From Lycium barbarum (lineage: Eukaryota > Streptophyta > Magnoliopsida > Solanales > Solanaceae): a stretch of DNA of 64,000 nt. Below are positions 34,997 to 47,303 of the stretch, one piece after another (position 1 is the first letter of the stretch; each line of letters opens with the position of its first letter). The notes beneath the pieces were generated by a model. The model was not told where the DNA came from, ran no database searches, and was given only the letters and a program-made list of their open reading frames with translations. The stretch spans positions 162,453,713-162,517,712 of the forward strand of contig NC_083337.1 in NCBI RefSeq assembly GCF_019175385.1, written 5' to 3'. The translations under genes and the position numbers were made by a program.

Positions 34997-35932
34997 AAAT
35001 GGATATGATGCTTGCTTGAATTTATAGTGGCTTTTTAGAAACCAACATAAAAATAAAGAATTTCCAAAATAATAGAGACATATTTATAAATAAATTAAAA
35101 AAAAAAAAAAAGTATAGATTTTTTCATAAAAAGTCATCTAGAGTTCGTGGTGCGTGCTTGAATTTTGTGTCTATATAGATATTCTTTAAGAGTCATTTGT
35201 TTCTTGTTATTTGTTTTAATCATGAAGTTGAGTTTGAAAGTAGTAGTAGATTTATGAAAAGGAAATAATTGTCATTATCTCACAGTTGAAAATTTATCAC
35301 ATATGGATGTAATTTAGACTCCATACTGATGGTTAAGGTAAGAGATAATTTTCAGTACATAAAACTTAAACTCTCAATATATTAATATAAATTTTGCAAT
35401 GAAATTTTATTAATTTCCTTTTTCCTTAGAAGTGAGTGACTGAGGAAGGTGAGGTAGGGAAAGTGGGAAGAAAGGGGTTGGTAAACAACCATTCAGCTGC
35501 CACTCAATCATCGAAATTTGACCTCATTTTTCTCGAATGCAACAGAAATAACTTTAGTTGGTAAATTTCTTCATCATAACACTTTTGGTTGTCTCGGTTA
35601 ATTAATATTCAGAAGCTGCGTTTTCTTTTCTTACTCTTTCTAAACTCACGAACTGCTCAATAGAGTATGTTTTATGCAATCTCAAGCGATCAAATCCACT
35701 TCCTACTGGCTCCAATTTCATAGAGTTCCTTAAAAATGAAACTAAGAAGGTTAAAAATATAAAAGAAACTTTTTAGCGACTAATAGGCAAATAAATGAAT
35801 ATCAGCAAATAACATCAACATGGTACGTTCAAAGCTTAGTTTATGGTAAAATTTCACTAATAAGTTTGTAAAAGAGAAGCCATACATATAGGTAGAAGAC
35901 CCTGGTGGATTACCAAGCCATCTCAGACTGAA
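34997..35932. other. Intergenic DNA and 3' side of biotin synthase
   Basis: No exon is seen. The last few hundred bases before 35933 are likely the 3' untranslated region of the minus-strand biotin synthase gene. Confidence 0.4.
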
Positions 35933-38900
35933 CTAAACAGATGCTTCCATCTTTTCATCTTCAGAATCTTTTTCATCCTCCGAGAAATTTGGAGCTTTGG
36001 GTACAAGTCCAAGCAATTTGAACATATTCTGATCAGCATCATAGTCATTATTGGGTGTAGTCAACAACTTCTCACCTGTAAAGATGGAATTTGCACCAGA
36101 AAGGAAACAAAGAGCCTGCTCGGGGATAGAAAACCGAACTCTTCCTGCAGAAAGCCTAACCATTGCGCTTGGCATTGTTATTCTGGCTGTCGAAATCATC
36201 CGAATCATATCCCATATGTCCACTGGCTGGAAGATGAAAAATGAGTTTGAGATAGGGAAAGATAATGAAAAGCTCAGCATGCGATGACATCCAATTTTTT
36301 CCTAGAATTCATTTCTAAAGCTGTCTCCACTGGATTAAAGAAATTTAAGATCTTATCCTTTCAATTAATCTATTTTCAGAAAGGCATTGAATTTCATCGG
36401 GGGGTGGACTGGGAGTCTACGAATATCACGGTTTTTGAAGAGTTGTGATGAACAAGAGATTGGGTTTCCAGTCACATTCTGAGGTGGGTGACATCTGCCC
36501 GCAACCATGTGTGCTACTTGGTAGAGAAAAATACTGTTTTGTGAAACTATCAACGTTAAAAGGTAAAGAATAAAGCTCAAACAAAGCAAAAAGTTAATAA
36601 GATAAAGTTCCTTAATGTGGTGCTCTCTACCAAGAGCTCTTCTATGATGGTATTATTTTGGTACTATAGTATAGTTAGACCAAGTCGATGGGCATGTTTT
36701 TATTCCTGTTTTGGCTGCTGAAAGAGGGTGTGCGAAAGGACAAGTATTTTAGAATCAGAAGTTAATGGAAAGCCCTGCAACAAACTTAGAATTTCATTCC
36801 TGAAAGAATGATGGCTTACCTTCTGGTCTTCCAGTGGTGTGCCTTTTACTGCAATAAGTGCATTAATCGGCACACTCTCGGGGTGAGTCGGAAGAGTTGC
36901 CAGGGTATGCAACAAACCAATTCTATCCTCTTCAGCCTCACCGAGCCCTATTATTCCACCTGATCAAGAAAAAAAGGGTTAGCAAGATTTTGATAAGGTT
37001 TGGCACGCCATGAAGAATTTACCACACAACCTCTGAAAGATTGTGTCAAAGCAAACACAATAACTGTTCAACAAAAGTAAACACATTTGACAAGATTTTT
37101 AATCATTCCCTTGACTTTCAATAATGACATAACAATTAAGAATATCCTACCGACTATTGTTAGTGATTCTTCTATCTATGAACAGGAAGTCATAAAGGAG
37201 AAAAGAAGGAAGATGTACTAATTGAAAGGTCTGAGAGACCTTATATTGACAATTTAGAACTCACGCCAAAATACTTGAAGTGGGAGACTATCGAGAGGCT
37301 TTAAGGTTGGTCAAAACATCTTAAGTTGCCTATGACATTTAGCTATAATCAAAATCGTTTCAATTCACTATATGTAGTGGTATGCACCCAAATAATACAT
37401 GAAAATGTACGCATTAAATATAGAGATAGATGCGTCTACATATTGCTATTCCAATGAGTCAGAGGTGTCAATATAAAAACACAATATTGCAAAAAACAAA
37501 GTGACTAACAAGTTTTATACTTCAAACGAATACCTGAACAAACATTAATTCCTGCTTCACGCACATGCTTCAGTGTTTCCAGCCGCTCATCATAAGTTCT
37601 TGTGGTTATAATATTAGGATAGTACTCTCTTGAGGTGTCAAGATTGTGATTGTATGCTGTAAGACCTGCTTTCTTGAGCTCTAACGCTTGCTGCTTCTCA
37701 AGCATTCCCAAGGTGCAGCAAACCTCCATTCCCATTTCCCTTCATGTTAAAAATATTTTGCACAACATTAAGTAATTGAGAAGAAACCAACAACGGATGC
37801 CTTAGTTATTATCACGTCATAGTGTAATATTTTTAACATGTATGTGTGTGCATGTATCTATGATAACAATTGACAGTCTTATGCTTTTTCTGTTACTTTT
37901 GGTTAACTCTAATAAAAAAGATTTGGGTATGCACTACTGCCACAAACAAGGAGCTAAGAAGAAAATGTTGTGCGCTTTAGGTTTAAAAGTTGAACAATCA
38001 CAAAATTGCCCATCAAATCTTCTTAGGAGAAGAACACTTTTAGAATGGGTAACAGATGGTTTAACGGATTAATTAGTAAATGTAGTCCTGCTTCTGTAGT
38101 CATTCTAAGAAGCTGAAGAAATGCTTCTCAATTTCAGATATCATTGTAACTCCAGTTTCCTCACTTTTCAACGTCAGAGCTTCAAAGAAAAAACAAAATA
38201 GAGAAAAAGGCTCTGCAATACTGACCTCAACAACCAGCCTGCAGACTGCAGTTATCTCATACTCAAACAGTTTGAATTAGTTTAAACTAACAAACCATCA
38301 ACAGGCTTATTTCTAGATTGTGTGTATCATTGTAATCTTTACCCAAACCCCGGAAAAAAAAGAAGCAAAAACAGACCATTTTATTTGCCGTTCTTTTACC
38401 AGAAAAGAGGCTATCAATTAGAGTTATTCTAGTAACTTCAACTTTTGGCCAGCGAGTTTGTCTCTCAATTAGTATTACGACCAGCTAGTCAGATACCCCT
38501 TTTGCACCTCGGAAACAGTGAATATAAAGGAAAATGAAAAGAATAAGGAAATGCAGAAATATTAAATCCAGTGAATAGGCGACACCCAGAGAAAAGCTAC
38601 AGCTTCATCAAATTGCTGTCTTACTTTGCCCGCCACATTCTAGTGGTGCATAACACCATATACAGCAATCACTTAGCTTTCACTGTATATGATCAGACAG
38701 GTTCTCTACTTCTTGTATACGGGAGATTCCCATTATCAATAAAAATATTTAGCTCATCGAGAAAAGAAAAGACCAGTCAAGATCATCTGAAGGTACTGGG
38801 ATGAAAAATATAAGTATAGCCCATTACCTTATTTCCTTGACATACTCGACGATCTGGTTCATATTGGTTTTCCTTCCTATTGTATCCCTCCATGCAGCAC

Positions 38901-40878
38901 CCATACAAAAACGAGTACTACCTCCCTCTTTTGCCTGTCAGCGCATAAATTAGCTAAAAGTGCATTACAAATGAGATTGAACCTCATTGTATGTTATGTA
39001 TAACACAGCCAAATGAAATCTAATATTGGGACAATTAACCTACCGCATTTCACTGTCATGTTTATACATCTAGAGATTCGCCTAGAGCGTATTATTATGT
39101 TGACCACAGTGGTAAAAGGGGAAATATCTAGGTAATTTTAATGTTTTGAGAACACATAACTCTCTTGGATGTGTAGTATTTGATTAAACGACACGTATTT
39201 CAGGAAGAACTACTGTCACCTCAGTTTCAGTCTCAGGGTTAAGAATATCTGCTTATCCTTAAGGATGAAACATTCCATAAAGTCAGACAAAGAGAAACAG
39301 AAAGAGAGCACCTTTCTTGCTGCTTCCAGAACGGCATCCTTGTTCATAAGTTTCTGTGCTTTCAGTCCTGTGTTGTATCTAGATGACTGAGGACAATATG
39401 AACAATCTTCACTACATCCTCCTGTCTTAATAGACAGCAAAGTACACTGCTGGACTTCTCTAAAGTTATGAGAATGTCTATGTACCTGAGCCTGTAAAAT
39501 ATTTTGTTTTTCATGAAGATGAGAAAATATCCTAAACCAGAAATTAAAAGTCTCACAAGAACTAACAGAAAACAATTAAGGAGAAGCTCCAAAGTAATTA
39601 GAAACGAGAATTAAAAGAAAATGCAATCTTCATATATTTTCTTTGGCGTGAATTATAAAAGTTCAGATGACTTGGTCGTGTTGCATGAAAATGTTTGAGT
39701 CAAAGGTTGACAACATCTAAGTGTTGATTGAAGTACTCATATGTTGTAAGAGCCTAGATATTTGTCATCAGTGTATTTGCTATGACAGGAGAATGTTTGG
39801 TCGAAATGTTTCTTCGAGGAAGATGTCTTCCACCACGATTGAGAAAATAACTCCCCCACACTTGCGGCAAGGGGTGCAACAAAGCATCCCGCGTTAGCAG
39901 GGTTTGGAGAAAATCATTTTTTTTTTTACAAATTTCCAACTGATTCAATCTCATTTTTGTCAATCAACACCTAGGCATTGTTAAAAAGTTAAATACCTAA
40001 AAGTTTCATGAGAACACTATTTTTCTACCCAATCCTACACCTTGTACAATTTTCATGTGTCACCTACCTTTACATCCAACCAAACACTGAAAAATGATCG
40101 ACAAAAGGAAACGCACCTATAGCAGGTATTGGGATATTTGTAAAGAGAAATAATGAAAGACATTTCCCTCTTTCTGGTAGAACATGTTCTCCACAATTCA
40201 AGGTAATCGAAAATGTTTTCCATTTTGAAGGAATAAATTTTCTGCCATACCAAACACCCCTTAAAAACTAAAAATCAACTGTAAATTAGCACAAAGTTAA
40301 GCACATTAACGCAAAATTAAAACAAAACCACCCTGGCTAATAGCCTGTTTGGCCAAGCTTTTGGGTGTTTATGAGGAGCAGCAGCTAAAAGAAGAATCTT
40401 TTCCCACAAAGTAGTTTGAAAACCCCTTTTTAGAGAAAATGCACTTGCACTTTTTAAAACTTAGTCAAACATTAATTGCTGCTTTCTAAATTAAGACTGA
40501 TTCTCACCAAAAAGTAGATGCTGATTAGGAAAGCTAGAAGAAGAAGAAGAAGATACTGGAATAAAAAAGCTGTTTTGATGTGAGTCAAAGACAGAATTGA
40601 CCAGCATTAGAAGTAATTAAGTATAGAGAAAGCGTTGTAGGACAAAATGTGATGAAAGAGTAAAGAAGAGAATACGAACGCCATGAAAGAGGAGATCGAG
40701 GAGAGGTGAGTCATAAATGGACTTGATTTCATTTCTGCTCCAATTATTTCTCGGCCCTTCCTTTATATATCGCTCAGCTTCTACTGCTGCCAGTGACGAA
40801 TAACTCGGCGCCCGCCACTGCACTACAACTAACGACGATAATGCCCCTCTAATCGATCGAACCAACATCATCCTTATC

Positions 40879-40880
<2 letters not shown>
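35933..40880 (-). CDS. BIO2: Biotin synthase (mitochondrial), six exons
   Basis: Exons (5' to 3'): 40880-40680, 39491-39312, 38934-38828, 37739-37534, 36959-36820, 36226-35933. They join in frame to 375 residues, close to the 378 of Arabidopsis BIO2. The enzyme is a radical-SAM protein that inserts sulfur into dethiobiotin, the last step of biotin synthesis, in mitochondria. The radical-SAM cluster motif [14 protein letters not shown] gives Cys93, Cys97 and Cys100. [43 protein letters not shown] and [10 protein letters not shown] cover the second cluster and substrate site. The first 30 or so residues are basic and Ser-rich with no acidic residue, as for mitochondrial import. Met4/Met5 (40871/40868) are alternative starts; Arabidopsis begins at the equivalent MMLVRS. 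Exon 1 ends at an unusual GTTCGT donor. Confidence 0.95.
40342..40620. mobile_element. One end of a GGCCAAGC-type MITE in BIO2 intron 1
   Basis: AGCCTGTTTGGCCAAGCTTT begins an element whose mirrored end is seen at 61920-61944. The interior shares AAAAGCAC/GCACTTTT and AGTAGATGCTG-like words. The right terminus is not clear. Confidence 0.45.
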
Positions 40881-40882
<2 letters not shown>

Positions 40883-40928
<46 letters not shown>

Positions 40929-40947
40929 GATGCGTGTGTGTGTGTGT
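40883..40947. repeat. Compound microsatellite (TC)n(TA)n(TG)n before the BIO2 start codon
   Basis: A TC run (about 40883-40908), a TA run (about 40909-40928) and a TG run (about 40932-40947) adjoin the BIO2 start (40880). In the gene's own direction this is CA, then TA, then GA repeats leading into the ATG, so it is probably 5' leader or core promoter DNA. Confidence 0.9.
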
Positions 40948-41179
40948 ATAGATACACAAAATGGTTGATTTTGCACAACTTTGCTGAGGTGAAGCAGCAG
41001 CTTTGAATTGGTGTTTGCTGCTGCTACTACATTGGAAGTTCCGCTAACTGTGAACTCATTTTAATACAGTTTAGGTGCCAAAGTATTGTACATTCTGCAG
41101 CTTTTGTTGTGCTCTTCCCTTTTTGTTCTCTCACTCCTGTCGTTTCCTTTTCGTTTTCCAAAATTATTACGGAACTGCA

Positions 41180-41382
41180 GGCCCGTTTGGTTTAGCTTAA
41201 AAAAAAATAACTTTGTTTCAGCTTACAAGCTAAAAAAATAAATTGGGCTATTCTAACTTATATTTTTAGATTTATTTTAATCACAAAATAGCTTATAAGC
41301 TGGCAAGTCAAATACTTAAAAATATTAAAAACGATTTATAAGTAAAAAAAAAGCAACTTATAGGCTAAGCTAAACGGGCTCT
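41180..41382. mobile_element. Short MITE with GGCCCGTTTGGTTTAGCTTA ends
   Basis: The left end GGCCCGTTTGGTTTAGCTTA mirrors the right end AGGCTAAGCTAAACGGGCTC around about 200 bp. Internal TTACAAGCTAAAAAAATAA and AGCTTATAAGCTGG add further palindromy. It lies 300 bp upstream of the BIO2 start codon. Confidence 0.75.
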
Positions 41383-42551
41383 ACTCCTGTTTACGGGTTC
41401 AATAGAAGTCATTACTGTTAGTGCAAATTTTATATATTTATGTTTAAAAATTAGTTTTTTAATATATATATATATAAATAATTTCTCAAAAAGTCTATAA
41501 TTTCATTTTAGAATTTAAAAACCAAAAATTAAAAATCCTACCTCAGCAATGACACTTTCGTTTTCTCTTTTGCACAATAAAATCAAAAGTTTTGTTTTTG
41601 TTGATTTGAGGGACACTTCGGTCGTCCTAAATTAGAAGAGATACAAAACTAAGGTCAAAATTTTATATGTACCCGATATTTACATCAAATCAATAATAAC
41701 AAGACATAGTATGTCTTATATTTATCATCTAACTCTGATAAATTAATATGCATTTTCAGTAATAACTAATCAACTTAGATGTTCCACAAAAGTTTTGAGG
41801 GCAAGAAACTGAGTTTTAACTTTTTATAGCGATAGTGTTCAAGGCTTTAACCTAGTTATCGCGTAGCTGACCTGTTCTCCATATGTTCTTTTCTAGTAGT
41901 ACAATTATTAAAATAACTTTATTCACCAAAATTTAGACATATAAAAATCACCTAGCGTCGCTTCTATTTGAGTTAAAATACTTGTTCCAAGATTGTCATT
42001 CCAACCCTTTGACCATTCCCGTGAAAATGAATAACGACGACTATCACATTTGAGTTTACGAGAGATATAGAATGAAAACATACAAAGTAGTAAAATTGCT
42101 TTAAACATATACTGTTGCAACTTAATTTGAAGTCTTGAAAGATAAAAAAGATAAGGTTACTTTTCTCATGACACACTAAAGTAAAAGTTGTTTGTCACAA
42201 AATGGGGCAAAAGATGTTGATTGTTAACAAGCCATGACGTATCTGTGTCCCTTCCTTCCCCCATCCCCCGTCGCCCACCCGATCCCTCAAAAGAAGGGCT
42301 TACCTGTTTTAGTTGAAGAGAAATACTTCTACATAACAAGTTAAATTAAATTCATAAAGGTGTTTTATAAACTTTGCTTATTCAAAAGAGAGATTGAGGT
42401 GGAAAGAATTTTTAGTTTGGATTGAGAAGAGGGAGACTTAAAACTGAAAGCCTTTAAGCATACCCCAATGTTTAGTAGGGGCAAAAGAGTTTGCACTTGC
42501 AGTTGCATAAGAGGAAGATAAATAAAATAGGTAATGTTCATTTTTCTTGGT
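41383..42551. other. Intergenic DNA, no gene seen
   Basis: AT-rich. Two overlapping minus ORFs (41923-42120, 41973-42176) have no motif. A C-rich patch CCCCCATCCCCCGTCGCCCACC occurs near 42260. Confidence 0.4.
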
Positions 42552-43637
42552 TGAAGGTAAAAAGGAAAAGGGTCAGATTTGTCCTTGTACTCTCACAAAT
42601 AAGTTATATTTACCCTTCCTATGTTAAATCTCCTTGCCTCCACCTTTATTTTCCTACATGACGCCTACATGGAAATTTTTATATATATATATAAAGCGCC
42701 TACATGGAATTTTTTTCTCCCAATTCAAATTAAAAATAAACCCAAATATAGATTGACTGATAAGACCTCATGGCTTTATAGATTAGAATGCTCAGAGGTG
42801 GAAGAGAAAATAGGAAGTACAAAAGAAACCTAGGCTTTGGATCCTTGATAAATTTAACAAGGGAGACACTAGCAGTATGTTATCTGTTGGATGTTTCTAT
42901 AGGTACTACAGGACTAACAAAAAGAGTTCACAATCAAATTCGAAAACAAACCACGAGTAGACTTACGCACAACTCTCTGATTCCTTTGATCGGATGATAA
43001 TCTGGGAACTAAAATGCACCTTAAAATGTAAATGGGCTTGTCTCATTTTCCTAAAATATGATTATTTCTGGTTCTGGAGAAGAACCATCCAACAATGTCT
43101 TAGTTTCAGAGTAATCATCATTTTGATTTCACTACTTGCAAAAAGTTAATTGTGATGAGAGTTCTTGAAGCAGTTGATGGGATATGTTTGTAGTGAGTGT
43201 AATTGTTGATCAGTGGTGTAATGGTGACTGTTTGGAAGCATTTCTATAGTGGTGTACCCGTTTTATCTATGTATCATTGTTCTTCAATTCTCTGTTTTGG
43301 AATTTGAATTTTTGGGATAATGAGTACTTTGGCAGGGAAGTTGAGAACCCACACAAGACTAGCTGTTTTTGCCATGATGAAGAAGACTGTTCAATAAATT
43401 AAGCGGGGAGGACAATGGAGGTTTCCGGGCGTGGAGGTTGTGGAATTGTTTTTATTTTTAATTTAAATTGGGACATTCCACATATGCCGGACGAAGGATA
43501 AATATGACCCGAAAATAAAGTACTGGGGCAAATATGGCTGTAAAGTTGAATGACGAGCAAATGTATCAAAAAAGTATAACGAAGGATAAATATAGCTTAT
43601 TTGTGAAAGTACATGGCAAATTTAACCTTTTTCCGAA
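42552..43637. mobile_element. Inverted-repeat element, probably Mutator-like, about 1.09 kb
   Basis: About 55 bp at the left (GGAAAAGGGTCAGATTTGTC, ACTCTCACAAATAAGTTATA, TTTACCCTTC) are mirrored at the right (GAAGGATAAATATAGCTTAT, TTGTGAAAGTACATGG, CAAATTTAACCTTTTTCC). Flanks GAAGGTAAAA and GAAAGTTAAAA may be a decayed target duplication. The interior (42720-43400) is not obviously repetitive and contains unrecognised 70-codon ORFs, so captured host DNA is possible. Confidence 0.65.
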
Positions 43638-43899
43638 AGTTAAAAGAAGGAGAAAAGTTAAAAGGGCGGGTTATGATTGATCAAACTTAAGGGTGGGCAC
43701 TGGCCACTACCCACTCCAAACCAATATACAAGTTGGTTCTCTGCAAACCTTTTTTAAAATAACGGTGGAGTTCGAACTAGCTTGAGTGAACTGCGACTAT
43801 TTCGCCAGATATTTGTTATCTCCCACTAGAACAGCTACCGAACAACTATACCAACCAAAGCTTAGGCAGATGAGAGTTTTTTGTCTTTGTTGGTATTTG

Positions 43900-44330
43900 C
43901 GCTCTAGCTTCATATGATTATCATCCCATTTCTTGACCTAGACCACCTTAGTGCGCTTATTGTGCAAACTTTTTCTTCTCTTCCATTGGTTGAGGCTCCT
44001 TTGACAGGAAGTAAGAAGCTGGGCCCTTACGGGCGGCATCTCCTGCAACACAAACACCCTTGCAAAGGCAAGTTTAACATAAGATGCAAAGAGAAAAATA
44101 ATGGTACTTGTGCTTCTGCAGCATTTGGAAAATCAGATGATACAGATGATCAATGACAACCCTGAACTAATAGGCGTAAAATTACAAATCCCGACTGCAG
44201 CTCCGGGAGAACGTGAGCTAGAGATGAAGCCTCCAAAAGCAAATGCGCCTTTCCCAAGGATGGCTTCAAGCCGTTCTCTTGTTTCCCAAGCAAAGACCCG
44301 TAATTCATGAAGTGATTAACTGATTACTAA
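43900..44330. other. GC-richer patch with overlapping ORFs, identity unknown
   Basis: Two plus-strand ORFs overlap in different frames (43914-44156 and 44101-44310), and the minus strand is also open over part of it. Base composition is more balanced than in the flanks, as in exons or decayed exons. No domain is recognisable and no consistent splice structure was found. A decayed gene fragment is possible; a functional gene is not supported. Confidence 0.25.
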
Positions 44331-45495
44331 AACCCTGAAAAGGTATAAAAATCTGCAATCTAGGTACATGTTACAATTCATAGGTTTGATTGGTGAAAGA
44401 CGAGAAGGCATCTTAAGTGTATAAGACCGCATTTATACTGATGCACAATAAAGGAAAGAACTGTAGACATCGTGTGGCATCAATTCTAATGCAAATAGAC
44501 AATAGATTGATGAACTTTCTTAACACTTTAAACTACACCTCCATTATAATATGTGGTGATGCCTAAAATAGTAATACTTGTTTGCTGCTGCAGCTGCAAA
44601 ATTTCAAGGCATCCTATAACGGACAAGCAGCAACAACCGCTAGTATGAACAATTAAATCACTAGAATTGACAAGGTAAACTTTTCAAAATATTATGGCGT
44701 TCCTAAGGACCCAAAGATGTAGTTTACTTGTCGATAAAAACTAAAATGAAGATAAATAGGAAAACAGGATTTGAATCTCAGCTGAAGAAAAAAAGCAATG
44801 TGATTTCTTCCCATCTATCTAATTTTTGGTGAGCTCAATTAACCAGGACTTAAATGCATAATCTGGTGGAGTCGAGATCCTCGCAAGTTGGCCCAGCTAT
44901 TGCCATTGTTTTTCGAAAAACAAGAAAACAATATTCGTCAAATATGTAGTTCCTCGAATCAGACATTGCTATGCTTAATGACGAATTGTCTCGCCGCCAA
45001 CTAATGACAGTAACAGGTAACAGACGATACTGTCCGCAGAAATAGACAGCCTTCCTGAACGGACCTCACCTAGAAGGTCTATATTTCACGTTAAAACCCC
45101 AATAACCGCTGTTACTGGAATTGCATTAGGCAGTCAATGCCTCTCCTACTAGTGGGTGAATTAAAGAAAGAAAATATAGAGGTGATCAAACTTCTTGAAC
45201 AACAAGAATACAATCAAAAACGATGATGACGGTCAAATGACAATAATATTAACAATAAGTTTTCCTGAAAAGTAACGCATCAAGATACTTACCATGAGCT
45301 AAAATCAATTTGGCCTTCAACCTATGCAATAAAGATATTAACCTCTGATAATAACTAAAACAGCACATGGTTTTCCTTGATAAGGAACCACCTTACCAGC
45401 TTTTAGAATGAGTTTTCCAGCCATGAGGAGGCTGCTTGATGTTGTTCCAGGATTTTGAGACTATCTTAGCTTAGATTTCTCCAGATAATATCCAG
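44331..45495. other. Intergenic DNA, no gene seen
   Basis: No exon, tRNA or clear transposon boundary was recognised. Confidence 0.35.
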
Positions 45496-45499
45496 ACCA

Positions 45500-45597
45500 C
45501 TACAACAACAACATATCCAGTGTAATCTCACAAGTGGGGCTGGGGAGGGTAGAGTGTACACAGACCTTACCCCTACCTTGGCAGGTAGAGCGGATGA
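45500..45597 (+). mobile_element. Solanaceae SINE-like repeat, copy c
   Basis: Starts TACAACAACAACATATCCAG, then TGTAATCTCACAAGTGGGGC, GGGGAGGGTAGAGTGTACAC and AGACCTTACCCCTACCTTGG. This is a good match to the family consensus seen across this window. Confidence 0.85.
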
Positions 45598-46138
45598 AAA
45601 GTTAGAATATAATATGAAGGAGGAAAAAAAAAAAAAATATTAACCTGCTCTTCAGTAAAAGAGCATCTTTATGTACAACATAGCTATAATATTCCAACCC
45701 TGGAATGGGCAGTGAATGATGTCAGGATCTCGCTTTAGGTCATTTAATTTGTGGGTCAGAAAACAGTAGTGCTGTAAAGTTATCCAAGGCGAGACACCGA
45801 GCTGTAAAATTGTTTAAAACGATCCCACACAATGATAATAGCCCAACGACGTTTCTTCTACTACTTCTCTGGATCGTGAGTTTCTAGTGTTCCCATCCAC
45901 CTAAAGATATATATACTCATGATCCATAATCTGAGGCTGAGTGTGAACCTCAGAAAGAAGTCACAAAAGGAAGAACGCCGTGAAGGTTCACGTGATGGAT
46001 GTTGTATGCAATGACAACCTTACTAAGAGGCTGGTAACTCTTTTTCCATTTTTTTTTTTTCTGTTTTTTTAGTTACTGAGAAGCTGGTAGTTTTCTCCAA
46101 CTTCAAAGCACACGGCTTCATAATTAACGTCGAAAACT

Positions 46139-46232
46139 TGTGGTTTGCAAGCTATTGCACAGGAGCTGGGTTTACCCTATGCGCACCCGAAGGGTAGCGG
46201 CTGCGGGTTCCCATGTCATCAAAAAAAAAAAT
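46139..46232 (+). mobile_element. 5'-truncated SINE with perfect 15-bp target duplication
   Basis: A 94-bp insert carrying a SINE 3' part (GAGCTGGGTTTACCCTATGC, CGAAGGGTAGCGGCTGCGGG, CCATGTCATC) and an A tail. It is flanked by ATTAACGTCGAAAAC at 46124-46138 and 46233-46247. The 3' part matches the tobacco-type Solanaceae SINE as I remember it. Exact flanking repeats and an intact A tail suggest a fairly recent LINE-driven insertion. Confidence 0.85.
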
Positions 46233-46337
46233 ATTAACGTCGAAAACCTATAACATACCAGAAGTTTTGCTTTTCTGGAAACAGAAAAGAAAAGTTGGAC
46301 AAGTTTGACACGCCATCCAATTAATTGTGGAAAAAAC

Positions 46338-46441
46338 TACAACAACAACATACCCCCTTGAATCGGGAGGGTAAAGTGTACCCAGACCTTACCCCCACCT
46401 TGGAAGGTAGGGAGGCTGCTTCCGAAAGACCCTCGGCTCAA
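46338..46441 (+). mobile_element. Solanaceae SINE-like repeat, copy d
   Basis: Starts TACAACAACAACATACCCCC. A central part is shortened. It continues GGGAGGGTAAAGTGTACCCA, GACCTTACCCCCACCTTGG and ends TTCCGAAAGACCCTCGGCTC, the fullest 3' end of the family here. Confidence 0.85.
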
Positions 46442-47303
46442 AAGATATTGTGGAAAAAACTAAAGGGACAAATTTCTCTTAGCTGGCAGGATTAATGCAA
46501 TCAGAGCCATTTTTTTTAAAAAAATTATGAATTAAGAATATTATTAACAAAAAGGGCATTAACTAGCCCATTACAAGAAGTATACTACAAAGAAGAAAAT
46601 CCTACAAGAAGTTTTCCATACATTATTTATGTCCTATTATTTGAGAAAGCTTTTTCTATCAGACTTTTAGGCTTTTAGAGCTTTTTTTTGGTTTTTATAA
46701 ATCCATTTGTCCTCAATGTATTGTTTTGTCCTCCACTTTAGTTTCATCCCTTCACTTTGGTTCTTGCCTGAGTCCTCATTCAGCGCCCTTCATAACTGAA
46801 CAATGACAGCAAGGATCCTATCTCAGTTCACAAAGTTTCCAACAAACTTAATACGATAGCCTTGTGCAATTTTTTTGGATCCTAAGTACCCCTCAACAGA
46901 GACCTTACACTTCAAAAATTGGTCGTAATATTCCATAGAGATTTTAAAACCTCCTTTTAATTGGACACAAAAGAATTACATGGTATAAAATTACTCGACT
47001 TGCTAAGTATTTAAGCAGCAAACAGAATTTAGAACAAGAAAAAAGGAACTTAACAGTAACACCAACTAATGATGTCAAATTTCAGAATTCATGTTAGATA
47101 CAAATTACTAAAGGAGTATAATCAACATGGTGAAAAATCTTCCAAACTTCAATCACATCTTATTGGAATTTCTTGACATAACATGTGATATAGACAAAAC
47201 CCAGGCATCATAAATTGCACAACCTCTTTGCTAAAATCTATTTTCACGAAAAATTTAGGGCTCAATTTCGAACTAAAGTACTTAAGCAAGAAACTGAACA
47301 CTT
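46442..47303. other. Intergenic DNA, partly 3' untranslated
   Basis: The part next to 47304 probably includes the 3' untranslated region of the minus-strand gene there. No other feature is seen. Confidence 0.4.
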
